A stretch of DNA of 25,775 bases from Helicobacteraceae bacterium (GTDB lineage Bacteria > Campylobacterota > Campylobacteria > Campylobacterales > SZUA-545), in NCBI GenBank assembly GCA_031276985.1, contig JAISMA010000035.1, positions 1-25,775 of the forward strand. The letters are read 5' to 3'. The translations under genes were made by a program, and so were the position numbers. The notes under the pieces were generated by a model, which had not been told where the DNA came from, did not search any database, and saw only the letters and a program-made list of their open reading frames with translations. This document shows, one piece after another, positions 1 to 7,917 of the stretch. Within the stretch, counting starts at the first letter, position 1. Every line of letters begins with the position of its first letter.

Positions 1-162
1 ACAGTTCCAACTACTTATTTCGTTACTCCAACGGGCGAGCCGATAGGACAGCCTCTTGTCGGCGTTGTGCCGCTTGAGCAGTTTATTCCTTACGTCTCGC
101 AAGTCTTAGACTATTTCTACCAATCGCGTGAAGCCGCCTTGCGCGAAGGGTTTGGACGATGA
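1..162 (+). CDS. Thioredoxin-fold protein, C-terminal end (partial)
   Basis: The reading frame is open from the first base and ends at TGA 160-162, leaving 53 residues of a C-terminus. It begins TVPTTYFVTPTGEPIG, which looks like the cis-proline loop and following beta strand of a thioredoxin fold (VPTT followed by a strand and a G-x-x-I/V-G turn), and ends in a helix rich in Q, E and R. The catalytic CxxC would lie upstream, outside the window. The stop overlaps the next start (ATGA at 159-162), so it belongs to the same + strand operon. In a conjugative context it could be a DsbC/TrbB-like or TlpA-like periplasmic protein; that role is inference. The fold call is moderate because only the tail is visible. 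Confidence 0.55.
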   Translation, partial: TVPTTYFVTPTGEPIGQPLVGVVPLEQFIPYVSQVLDYFYQSREAALREGFGR

Positions 163-470
163 AGTTCCTATCCGATTTGATTGAGCGGTATAAACGCTAC
201 AGGCAGAAAGAGTGCAAAAAGCGTTTAACTTCGTCTAACAGTTTGCGCGATCTGCTAACGGGTAAAAGGCTTGAGCATTATCTACAAGCTACGTCGTTTG
301 ATAGAGATAGTGAAGGACGCTACATATCACGCGCTGGCGGCGCATACCATTACCCTTACGCTCAGTCGCAATCGTTAGACGAACAAGCAATAGAGCGGTC
401 AAAGGAATTGGCGGCTGCGGCAAGTAGCGATCAAGAGAATTTGAGAACAGGGATCAGCGATGATAGATAG
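159..470 (+). CDS. Hypothetical small basic protein
   Basis: This is a 103-residue protein of unknown function. The N-terminal 35 residues are strongly basic (MKFLSDLIERYKRYRQKE and on). A Tyr-rich stretch follows in the middle (GGAYHYPYAQ), then an acidic, probably helical or disordered tail. No membrane segment or signal peptide is visible. Its start overlaps the stop of the preceding thioredoxin-like gene (ATGA) and its 3' end overlaps the next gene by 11 bases, which indicates translational coupling in one operon. I recognise no family. Position suggests an accessory component of the mobile element. Confidence 0.55.
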   Translation: MKFLSDLIERYKRYRQKECKKRLTSSNSLRDLLTGKRLEHYLQATSFDRDSEGRYISRAGGAYHYPYAQSQSLDEQAIERSKELAAAASSDQENLRTGISDDR

Positions 471-1092
471 TTTGCTTGCCTTTATCGGTTACGAGAATAT
501 GAGCGGCTGGCAGAGAGTAGCTCTACTTGCGATCGCGGCTTTTTTGATATGGAAAACCGCGCTTGTCGTTAAAGAGATCGCGTTTTACGTTTGTCGCCAA
601 TTTTCGCCTTTGCTGGGAGAAAAGCCAAAGGAAAAACGAAAAACCCCGGGACGCCATACGAAATACGCAAGCGTTCGTCTCGCCGACAATCTCGATCTTG
701 AGACGGTAATCTCTAGTAGCTCTGACTTGGAGCGGTTTGAGCCTCCTGAAGCCGTCGGCGTTAGCCTTGATTGCAAACGCGCTATAGATCGCGGACATAT
801 CAACGATTTCTTGGGATTGTTATACGCCTATCTAAAAGGAGATACGCGAAGCGATAAAGAATACGGCGTAGGAGCGAGTTTAATCGCAAAGCTATGCCGT
901 CGTATCGAATACGACGCCTCGCTTATAAACGAATACCGTTTCAAGTATGATCTGTGCCTTTGCTTTGACGGCAAGGAGTATTTGTTTGATGATTTTCAAG
1001 TCCAAATTATCTATACTTCCCTTAAAGAGAACCTAAGAAAATGCGCGCTTGTGGGAGTTTGTGGAACGATAAGCTACGGAAACGAAGGTTAA
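460..1092 (+). CDS. Hypothetical protein with one N-terminal membrane segment
   Basis: A 210-residue protein. Residues about 18-45 form one hydrophobic helix (VALLAIAAFLIWKTALVVKE), followed by a basic stretch (GEKPKEKRKTPGRHTKY) and a soluble domain of about 140 residues that is probably cytoplasmic by the positive-inside rule. No catalytic motif is recognised. It overlaps the previous gene by 11 bases and ends 3 bases before the next start. It is probably a membrane-anchored component of the same element; function unknown. Confidence 0.55.
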   Translation: MIDSLLAFIGYENMSGWQRVALLAIAAFLIWKTALVVKEIAFYVCRQFSPLLGEKPKEKRKTPGRHTKYASVRLADNLDLETVISSSSDLERFEPPEAVGVSLDCKRAIDRGHINDFLGLLYAYLKGDTRSDKEYGVGASLIAKLCRRIEYDASLINEYRFKYDLCLCFDGKEYLFDDFQVQIIYTSLKENLRKCALVGVCGTISYGNEG

Positions 1093-1095
1093 TCT

Positions 1096-1662
1096 GTGAT
1101 CTGGCGCACTCACGTAGTAAGCTCTGAGGCTGTAGCTCTGCCTCTGTTTTACTTGGCAACTCCAACTTCTGAAGCGTTCGCGCAATACTTGCCGATCGTA
1201 GCTGGAGCTGTAGCCTTTGGCGCGATACTGCCCGATATTGACGATCCGCGCAGTAGAGTTGGGCGAAAGCTGTTGCCTATAGCGATCGTAGTCTCTATGC
1301 TGTTTCGTCATAGAACCGCAACGCATAGCCTTGTAATATGGGGAGCGTTACTATTTATCGCGCTTGCCTTGTGGCTTTTCATTCCGTCAATACCGACAAC
1401 CGCTTTACTGATCGCCATAGGCGTTACGGGCGGTTCAATGCTTCATATACTAGGCGATCTAATGACCACCGCGCCCGTTAGAGGCGCGTTGTATCCCGTA
1501 AGCGAAAAGCTCTTTTGGATACTGCCTAGATTTATGCGTTTCAATGTCGGCTCTGGATTAGAACAGGTTTATTTCCTTCTGTTTGCGATCGCGCTTGGAG
1601 CGTTTGGAATGTTTGCGTTAGGCGATTGGATTAAAGCGTTTGATCTCTCGTTTGGGCGGTAG
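1096..1662 (+). CDS. YdjM-family membrane metal-dependent hydrolase-like protein
   Basis: A 188-residue multi-pass membrane protein of the YdjM/DUF457 type (inner-membrane proteins resembling zinc-dependent hydrolases; in E. coli ydjM belongs to the LexA/SOS regulon). The family's polar motifs lie between membrane helices: an early His (WRTH), LPDIDDPRS, HRTATHS and the pair HILGD. About five hydrophobic segments are visible. The start is GTG at 1096, 3 bases after the upstream stop, preceded by a purine-rich site (CGGAAACGAAGG). It is the last gene of the + strand run; an AT-rich spacer follows. Catalytic function has not been settled for this family, so the name describes similarity only. 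Confidence 0.75.
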   Translation: MIWRTHVVSSEAVALPLFYLATPTSEAFAQYLPIVAGAVAFGAILPDIDDPRSRVGRKLLPIAIVVSMLFRHRTATHSLVIWGALLFIALALWLFIPSIPTTALLIAIGVTGGSMLHILGDLMTTAPVRGALYPVSEKLFWILPRFMRFNVGSGLEQVYFLLFAIALGAFGMFALGDWIKAFDLSFGR

Positions 1663-2111
1663 CAATATTGACAATAAAGTTGATTTAACGCTTGTGTTTG
1701 CAACAGCCAAACACTGCTTGTTGCGGCTTTTGATCGCAAATTCTATTCCTTAATAACACCGACATTAAAATGGCGTTTGGAACAATACAGCTGGAGAAGC
1801 GATGATTATCAGTCGGTTAAGCTTATTGTTTAGCTCAAGTCGCGCTGGCGACAACAAGTTAGGCGACTTTAAGAGTTCGCGCAGAGGTTCTATATGCTGT
1901 TGTGCGGCAATATACTTGCTCTAATTCAAGCATTTGTTCAATAATGGCAAAGGGTCAACATTGGAACATTCGAAGTTTAAGGAGAATTGTGATATAAGGC
2001 GCATTGATAAAAGCAGTATGCGGGACTGTCGTATAAATGTTCTGCGCTAAAGCTTGTATGACATGCATAAATTACAAGCAAGTCATAAACTTAATTAAAA
2101 GGATTGAAGAG
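1663..2111. other. Non-coding spacer at the left edge of the AT-rich island
   Basis: About 450 bases without a convincing gene. Composition changes here from the GATCGC-rich style of the left operon to the AT-rich style of the next genes, so an island boundary probably lies within it. A 40-codon frame (ATG 1802 to TAA 1922-1924, with GGAG just upstream) is present but has no recognisable features. AT-rich hexamers at about 1991 (ATATAAGG) and 2031 (GTATAAATG) are possible -10 elements for the downstream ATPase gene. I found no tRNA, integrase remnant or obvious direct repeat that would mark an attachment site. Confidence 0.4.
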
Positions 2112-3500
2112 ATGAGCGAATATGCAGAAGGATCTCCTACCAAAGAATTCTTTATTAGCATGCTGACAAGAGACATAGCGTTACATGATGCTATTCTAGA
2201 TTTGTTGGACAATTGTTTAGATGGTGTTGTCAGGAAAAAAGGCGCTAGCGGCAAAGGCAACAACAGAGAATACTATAAAGGTTTTGAGGCAAAAATAACA
2301 ATTGCCAATGATTCTTTTGAAATTAAAGACAATTGCGGGGGAATTCCTCGCGATATTGCCGAGCAAAAAGCTTTCCGCATGGGCGGTATAACTGTAACAA
2401 ATAATCTTCCCACGGTTGGAATATATGGAATCGGTATGAAAAGGGCTATTTTTAAGATGGGCAAAGAAGCCACAGTTGTTTCTAAACATAACAATAATGC
2501 ATTTTCTGTTAAGATTCCAGAGGATTGGGTCGACAATTCCGCTTGGAACTTTCCGATTTCGGACAACCCCGAAACTGTGTTAAACGAAGATGGGACGCAT
2601 ATAAGAATTACAAAACTCACCGAAGACGTATCATTTCAATGGCGCAACGGTCAGATTGATGGCTTTGTAAACGATTTGGTTGCAACAATCAAATCCAGTT
2701 ATAGCCTAATAATAGAAAAAGGCTTCAGTATCTCAGTCAATAATATTTCAATCAACGCTTTGCCAGTACAGTTACTAATGTCCGACGAGAAAACTGGAAT
2801 AAAGCCTTATATGTTCACAAAAGAATATGACGATGTAAAGGTGAGATTAGCGGTTGGTTTTTATGCTCCGCCGCCAACGGATGACGAACTTGACGAAAGC
2901 TCCGAGTCTAAAAGAACATCATCTGACGCAGGATGGACAGTCGTATGCAATGACAGAGTCATATTGTATAACGATAAGAGCCATCTTACAGGCTGGGGAG
3001 AATCTGGCATTCCGAGGTACCATATGCAATTTATAGGCATTCGCGGTATGGTTACATTCGAAAGCAACAAACCAGAGAAGCTTCCCATGACAACAACAAA
3101 ACGCGGTATTGACCTTTCTTCGCAAATATATGCCGATATAAAAAACCAAATGCGTGTTGGGCTAAAGTTATTTACAAGTTATACAAATCAATGGAAAGGA
3201 AGAAATGAGCAAGAGCGAAAGTATTCCAAGTCCGCCAATAAAGTTCCGTATCATTTATTATTTGAAGATAAACAAATCAAATTTAAGAAAAAAGATGGTG
3301 GTTCCGTATTCAATCCAGACTTGCCTGTGCCTCCTAACGACAAAGACTATCAAATCATTAGATTTAGCAAACCCAAAGAAGAGATTGAAGCTGTTCGTAA
3401 CTTTTTTTATAAAGATTCTTCAATAGCTATAGATGTAAGTCCCTCTAAAATTGGCGAGCAATGTTTTGACCACATCTTAAAAGAAAAAATTTCTGTATAA
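2112..3500 (+). CDS. GHKL-superfamily ATPase (MORC/MutL/Hsp90-like), defence-associated type
   Basis: A protein of about 462 residues whose N-terminal half is a GHKL ATP-binding domain. The N-box is LDLLDNCLDG (residues 29-38, with Asp30 where MutL has its catalytic Glu). The G1 box is DNCGGIP (73-79), and the G2 glycine loop is GIYGIGMKRA (103-112), which also carries the Lys. A predicted S5-like/transducer region follows, and the tail is unrecognised. I chose ATG 2112 because AAAGGATTGAAGAG lies just before it; the frame is open from an ATG at 2037 with no good ribosome site. GHKL ATPases of this kind are known next to cytosine methyltransferases in restriction-like loci, where they act as ATP-gated clamps. 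Codon use is clearly more AT-rich than the flanking transfer genes. It is followed after 8 bases by a methyltransferase-like gene. Confidence 0.85.
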   Translation: MSEYAEGSPTKEFFISMLTRDIALHDAILDLLDNCLDGVVRKKGASGKGNNREYYKGFEAKITIANDSFEIKDNCGGIPRDIAEQKAFRMGGITVTNNLPTVGIYGIGMKRAIFKMGKEATVVSKHNNNAFSVKIPEDWVDNSAWNFPISDNPETVLNEDGTHIRITKLTEDVSFQWRNGQIDGFVNDLVATIKSSYSLIIEKGFSISVNNISINALPVQLLMSDEKTGIKPYMFTKEYDDVKVRLAVGFYAPPPTDDELDESSESKRTSSDAGWTVVCNDRVILYNDKSHLTGWGESGIPRYHMQFIGIRGMVTFESNKPEKLPMTTTKRGIDLSSQIYADIKNQMRVGLKLFTSYTNQWKGRNEQERKYSKSANKVPYHLLFEDKQIKFKKKDGGSVFNPDLPVPPNDKDYQIIRFSKPKEEIEAVRNFFYKDSSIAIDVSPSKIGEQCFDHILKEKISV

Positions 3501-3508
3501 AATCAATT

Positions 3509-4501
3509 ATGAAGTCTCAGCCTTTCTACCATCTGCGACCAAATAAATTCATCGATAGGCATTTGTTTATGCAGATGTTGAATGAAATGCGAACAGCGCC
3601 AATAATGGACATAAAAAAATACCAATACATTGGTTTTGGCTCTTTTTTATTTGACGATTTTAAGATACTTCATAGTCAATTGGGCATACTTAATATGATT
3701 TCTTTGGAAAGCAATGCCGACATATGTTTACGAGCCCAATTTAATAAACCCTATAAGTGTATTGAAGTACAACATACAACAAGCTCAAACTTCATTTCAA
3801 GAGTTCTTATTGAAAGTCCTAGCATTTTCTGGCTAGACTATACAGATCCAAAAGATTTGGGAATTCAGTTTGCGGACTTTAGCAACTTAATTGGCAAAAT
3901 GAACGCATTAGATATTGTAAGGATTACTCTAAACGCAAATCCTAACACATTATACGATCAAAATCAAAAAGTGGATACGCAAGAGCGAGAGATCCAGAAA
4001 AAGCGCTTTGATGAGTTGCGGGAAAGAATAGGAGAGTATATACCGTCAAATGCAGATGTAAAGAACATATCTAAGCAAGAGTACCCTAAACTGTTATTGT
4101 CTTGCTTGGAAATGGCCGCGAGACATCGGCTGTCGCCTTCTAAATTTCAAAAGAAATATCTATTTCCGTTGTTCTCTACCGTATACGCAGACGGACAACA
4201 AATGGTCACTTTAACAGCCATAGTATTAAACAGCGAAAAGCAGGATAAAGCAATCCAGAAATGTCTAAAGCTTCACGATTATATTAACTTCAAATGGGAT
4301 GAACCATACAATATTCAAGCACCATTACTCACCGTCAAAGAAATAATTCACATAAACAGTCTACTAGTTGGGGAAACAAACAATGATATAAAAAACGAAT
4401 GCAAGCTTGACTTCCAGAATAAGACGGGACTAAAAGATGAAGTCGACAACTACGAGAAATATTATAAATACTATCCGAATTTCCATCATGTTAATTTATG
4501 A
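3509..4501 (+). CDS. Divergent methyltransferase-like protein paired with GHKL ATPase
   Basis: A 330-residue protein. The visible motifs suggest a degenerate Rossmann methyltransferase core: YIGFGSFLFDDF (residues 40-51, glycine loop), MISLES with Glu67 (position of the ribose-binding acid), WLDYTDP (109-115, motif IV position) and ITLNANP (139-145, following strand). The C-terminal half, rich in K, Y and N, has no recognised domain. Similar proteins are loosely annotated as O-methyltransferase and commonly sit beside GHKL ATPases, as here (8-base gap after the ATPase stop). No PD-(D/E)XK or HNH motif is evident. It may modify a substrate, sense SAM, or act as the effector of the module; none of this is shown by the sequence. 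Its last 16 bases overlap the end of the convergent DNA methyltransferase gene. Confidence 0.65.
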   Translation: MKSQPFYHLRPNKFIDRHLFMQMLNEMRTAPIMDIKKYQYIGFGSFLFDDFKILHSQLGILNMISLESNADICLRAQFNKPYKCIEVQHTTSSNFISRVLIESPSIFWLDYTDPKDLGIQFADFSNLIGKMNALDIVRITLNANPNTLYDQNQKVDTQEREIQKKRFDELRERIGEYIPSNADVKNISKQEYPKLLLSCLEMAARHRLSPSKFQKKYLFPLFSTVYADGQQMVTLTAIVLNSEKQDKAIQKCLKLHDYINFKWDEPYNIQAPLLTVKEIIHINSLLVGETNNDIKNECKLDFQNKTGLKDEVDNYEKYYKYYPNFHHVNL

Positions 4502-5634
4502 TATATGACTGATAACATCTTTTCTGCAACTATTGGAGATACACTGTTGCCAATTTGCCTAAAGCTGTGCCATATTGTCGAATGAAAATCAAACCAATCA
4601 GGGAATCCTTGTAAACGTGCGGCTTCTCTAGGCGTAATAACCCTTGGCGTACTATAATGAATAGGTCTGATTGCTTGAAAACTCCCTCTCTCAGGACCGG
4701 TGCCAGCACACAATGTAGGACAGAAACCATCAGGGTCTAATTTCATAGATTTAGACACATGATCCCTTTGCCCATACATGAGTTTGGAATATCTTTTCAT
4801 TACTTCTTTGCTGTGTTTTGTGGGTAGACATCCTGAGACAACACCATGCTTTCGGTATCTTTCTGTGGCGTGCCGATCTCCTGCATGCATCGGTATCATG
4901 CCCGAAATGCGTTCGCGAAAAGCATAAGTGTCTTTTGCGTTGAGGTTTTCTTGCGGGCTTTTCAAGATCGAACAAAGTCCGTCTGCAAATGACGATACAT
5001 CTTCTGGTAGTCCCCATAATGCATCACGTACCCGTATTTGTTCGGAAGCAGCAACCTTTGCGCTAACAAAATCTTCTTCATTAAGTTTAGCCATCTTGTT
5101 TTTATCGTACCCCACAAAGAAGACCCTAGTTCTGGTGGTCGGCGCTCCATATTCGTTTGCTTTCACGATTTGAGCAGGTAAAAGCGTATAGACGTTTGAT
5201 AGGTTTTCAAAAGCTTTATCGCGTATATTTTTATACCTGTCATCTAAAATTCCCAATACATTTTCCGCGACAAAGAAAGCGGGCTGGAGCTCTTTAATAA
5301 ACTCAAAAAACCGCATGAATAGATTGTTCCTAACATCGCACTCGTCTCTGCGACCAATAATGCTAAATCCTTGGCACGGAGGACCTCCAATGATACCCGT
5401 AAGTTGCTTGCGTTTAAGTTTAATAGAATTGCAAATATCGTGAGCAGATAATTTAGATAAATCGATCTTAAAATGATGTGTGCTAGGAAAATTGCGAGTA
5501 TGGGTATCTAATGCTCTATCATCCAACTCTATAGCGCCTATGAGATCAAAACCTGCACGGAGCGCGCCAAGACTGAGCCCACCTGCTCCAGCAAAAAAAT
5601 CTATTATTGATAAGTTCTTAACTTTCTGTTTCAC
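4486..5634 (-). CDS. DNA (cytosine-5-)-methyltransferase
   Basis: A complete 382-residue C5-cytosine methyltransferase that transfers a methyl group from SAM to a target cytosine in duplex DNA. Visible motifs in order: motif I FFAGAGGLSLG (13-23), motif II acid in AIELDD, motif IV GGPPCQGFS with catalytic Cys87, motif VI ENV (124-126), motif VIII RTRVFFVGY (168-176) and motif X RQIGNSV (359-365). The target-recognition region lies between motifs VIII and IX (about 180-310); its sequence specificity cannot be read by eye. The start is GTG 5634, preceded by AAAGGGAAAC. It converges on the methyltransferase-like gene and overlaps it by 16 bases. No Vsr or restriction endonuclease gene lies beside it, so the nuclease partner, if any, is missing or unrecognised. 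Confidence 0.95.
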   Translation of the reverse strand: MKQKVKNLSIIDFFAGAGGLSLGALRAGFDLIGAIELDDRALDTHTRNFPSTHHFKIDLSKLSAHDICNSIKLKRKQLTGIIGGPPCQGFSIIGRRDECDVRNNLFMRFFEFIKELQPAFFVAENVLGILDDRYKNIRDKAFENLSNVYTLLPAQIVKANEYGAPTTRTRVFFVGYDKNKMAKLNEEDFVSAKVAASEQIRVRDALWGLPEDVSSFADGLCSILKSPQENLNAKDTYAFRERISGMIPMHAGDRHATERYRKHGVVSGCLPTKHSKEVMKRYSKLMYGQRDHVSKSMKLDPDGFCPTLCAGTGPERGSFQAIRPIHYSTPRVITPREAARLQGFPDWFDFHSTIWHSFRQIGNSVSPIVAEKMLSVIYHKLT

Positions 5635-5731
5635 TATACCGTTTCCCTTTGTTTATCATACCATAAACAGACTCAAACGCCTTATATTGATCGCTATGAC
5701 CATAGCTGTTCGTCTCTGGAGCGTTACCCAT
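5618..5731 (-). pseudogene. Possible truncated gene start at the right island edge
   Basis: A 37-codon frame begins with ATG at 5731, 17 bases after the stop of the relaxase-like gene, behind AGAAAGGCAAAAG. It encodes MGNAPETNSYGHSDQYKAFE and on, ending at TAA 5618-5620, inside the first codons of the DNA methyltransferase in another frame. It looks like the N-terminus of a gene that once continued the transfer operon and was cut by the arrival of the AT-rich island. It could also be a chance frame. No homology is recognised. Confidence 0.3.
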
Positions 5732-5747
5732 CGCTTCTTTTGCCTTT

Positions 5748-7916
5748 CTATCTCTTCGTCATTTTAAAGTCGCTAATGAGCGAATAAAGCGGGTGCTGTT
5801 TGGCTCTGTCAATCAGATCGTCCGCGCTTAACATAAGCGCGTCCAATGAAAAAGGAATCAAATTTATCACCTTTCGTTGCTCTCCGTCGTAAAGGTATTC
5901 AAACTTTCTTGTGGAGTAGCCTTCTCCTACAAGCAGGACAATATCGCGCTTTCTCCACTCGTCGACGGCGTATCTCGTCATTGCGCCAAAGTCCCTGTCG
6001 CCATCTCTGTCGCCTTCAAACAATCCGCCAATCAGACCCGCCAGTCTCGCAAACGACACAAGCAGGCAATTTTCATAAGGAACAGAAACAATGTTCAAAA
6101 CGGGCACAAACATATTCGCGCCGCTTCGCTCTATTACGATCGGCTCTGTTCTTAATCTGTCAAGTATCGTCGTTTCGCAGGAAGGCAGATCGAACTCAAG
6201 CCTTCTGTAATCGTCCGATTGCGGATACTTAGGCGTTTTTGTTTCGCCGAATTTGGATTTGGAAGTTTTAGCAGATTTGGATTTTGCGTTTGCGCCGTTT
6301 GACTTTGTTTTGTTTGGCGTTTTAGAGGTTGCCGTTAAAGAATGAGCGGCGCGATCGGCGCTTGCTTGATAATCGCCGTCTAGATCGCCGCGGCGATCGC
6401 CGTAATCGTCTAAATCGGGATGTAGCCATTCGGTATTTGCGCGATCGCCGTAATTCGTTTGGGTTTCGCCTTCGCCCGTATAACTATCCGCGTAATCGTC
6501 GTAATCAGTATCGCGGTTTTGACGGGAGCTGTCGCCAAAGTCGCTTGCTGGGTCGCCGCCCTCTCTATCCTCTAAACCGCTGTAATACTCAATGTTTGGC
6601 TGTAAGCTCCCGCCTTGATATTCCGCCGTCATTATGGGTTTTGGCGCGTTTGTCGCATATTCGGGTTGATTTGTTTGATTGTTGGAAGTAGCGCGATCGC
6701 CGTCGTCCGCGTTTTTGTTAGATTGAGCGTTTTGATTGGTTTGTTTGCCCCGATCGCTATCGCCGTCGTCTTGTCCGCTTCCGCCGCTCTTATTGTCCGC
6801 AACGCCCAAACTCATATACGGATCGGGCGATTTAGCCTCTTTGCCGTAGGTTTTAACAAACCACTCTTTAATCTCCTCGCGTCTTGCCTTTTGGTCTGCG
6901 GCTTTAAGGGCGGCGGCGCATATAGACGCTCCTTTATCGATCGGCAGGTGATGTTCCTGAACGATTAAAACAAGCTCGTCTATATTGACGTATTCGGGAA
7001 ACCGCTCTTTAATGATCATTCCCGACAGATAAGGGTGATCGGTAACCTTAGCCACTTCGTCGTTGATTGAAGCAATATCGCTCTTTTCAATCTTGCCTAT
7101 ATCGTGCGCTAAAGCGGCTATAACGGCTCTGGGCATTGAAGTTGAATAGCTATCGGTTCTGCTTATAACTTCGTCTATTATGATAGAGGCTACACTGATA
7201 GAATGACTTCGCAAAGAATACTTTGCGAGTATCTCGTATGAGGTCTTGCCGTCGCTGGTTACGGGTATAGGCTTAGAGCCGTTGCATTTTTCGAATTGTT
7301 TTATATCGTAGTCGTTCTTGAACTTAGAGGCTACGCTAGGAACGCCGCCTTTCTTTTCAAGCAGATTAAACAGAAACCTCAATATCTCGATCTCGACTTT
7401 GGAAAACTTGCTTAGATAGGGCGCTAACCGCTCTTTGATATACCTGCCCACAATCTCCGTCGATACCACAAGCGTTCTATCGGCTACTTCCTTTTCTATC
7501 TGCGCTAGTCGCTCTTGTTTCCACGCCTCGTTAGCCGCTTCAACCCGCGCTTGTAGCTGCTCCTCGTTTAGCCACAATTTCGCTAATTTGGCTATATGGG
7601 CGTTTCTAATAGAGCAATCAAGCCTTGCGCTTCTTGCGTGTTGCATAACGAGAGCATAGGCGACGACAAACAGCATAAACGCGCCCACGCAAATAACCAT
7701 TAGCTTCTCTTTTTGAGGCAGATCCGCGTAGTAGATTGGATTAAATACCCATACGTTAGCGACGTAGTAACCCCACAGCAAGCAGATAACGTAAGCCGTT
7801 AAAGCAGGCAAGATAATAAAGTTAAGGAGCAGTCGCCTGCCTGAAAATAAAAAGCGCCATACCCATTTGACAAAGGCTTTAACGTATTTGCAGCAGGGAG
7901 TGTTGGGAAGGGTCAT
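5748..7916 (-). CDS. Membrane-anchored HD-domain protein, probable MobH-type (TraI-like) relaxase
   Basis: A 722-residue protein with a modular layout. Two membrane helices (about 29-52 and 71-91) precede a charged helical stretch (about 115-150). An HD metal-binding domain follows (about 220-350) with His238, His271-Asp272 (LAHDIGK), His294 (DHPYLSG), His322/323 (EHHLP) and Asp341. A long low-complexity linker rich in D, N, G, Q and S runs to about residue 570, and a conserved-looking C-terminal domain (about 575-722) ends the protein. MobH relaxases of SXT/R391 and ICEHin1056-type elements carry an HD-like nickase domain and are encoded next to a TraD coupling protein, exactly the arrangement here (1-base gap). 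The relaxase call is therefore contextual; an HD phosphohydrolase with another role is possible. GGCGATCGC repeats encode the recurring GDR(A/R) units of the linker. Confidence 0.6.
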   Translation of the reverse strand: MTLPNTPCCKYVKAFVKWVWRFLFSGRRLLLNFIILPALTAYVICLLWGYYVANVWVFNPIYYADLPQKEKLMVICVGAFMLFVVAYALVMQHARSARLDCSIRNAHIAKLAKLWLNEEQLQARVEAANEAWKQERLAQIEKEVADRTLVVSTEIVGRYIKERLAPYLSKFSKVEIEILRFLFNLLEKKGGVPSVASKFKNDYDIKQFEKCNGSKPIPVTSDGKTSYEILAKYSLRSHSISVASIIIDEVISRTDSYSTSMPRAVIAALAHDIGKIEKSDIASINDEVAKVTDHPYLSGMIIKERFPEYVNIDELVLIVQEHHLPIDKGASICAAALKAADQKARREEIKEWFVKTYGKEAKSPDPYMSLGVADNKSGGSGQDDGDSDRGKQTNQNAQSNKNADDGDRATSNNQTNQPEYATNAPKPIMTAEYQGGSLQPNIEYYSGLEDREGGDPASDFGDSSRQNRDTDYDDYADSYTGEGETQTNYGDRANTEWLHPDLDDYGDRRGDLDGDYQASADRAAHSLTATSKTPNKTKSNGANAKSKSAKTSKSKFGETKTPKYPQSDDYRRLEFDLPSCETTILDRLRTEPIVIERSGANMFVPVLNIVSVPYENCLLVSFARLAGLIGGLFEGDRDGDRDFGAMTRYAVDEWRKRDIVLLVGEGYSTRKFEYLYDGEQRKVINLIPFSLDALMLSADDLIDRAKQHPLYSLISDFKMTKR

Positions 7917-7917
7917 A

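Noticed and set aside
1802..1924. 40-codon + strand frame with GGAG upstream
   Set aside because: No coding-like composition or recognisable feature, and it lies in an AT-rich spacer; likely chance.
4751..5173. Several overlapping frames within the DNA methyltransferase gene
   Set aside because: The methyltransferase frame carries all conserved motifs across this region, so the others are shadows.
6329..6691. 120-codon Arg-rich + strand frame opposite the HD protein linker
   Set aside because: It is the reverse-strand shadow of the repetitive GDR-encoding linker; composition (R, N, D repeats) follows from the GATCGC repeats.
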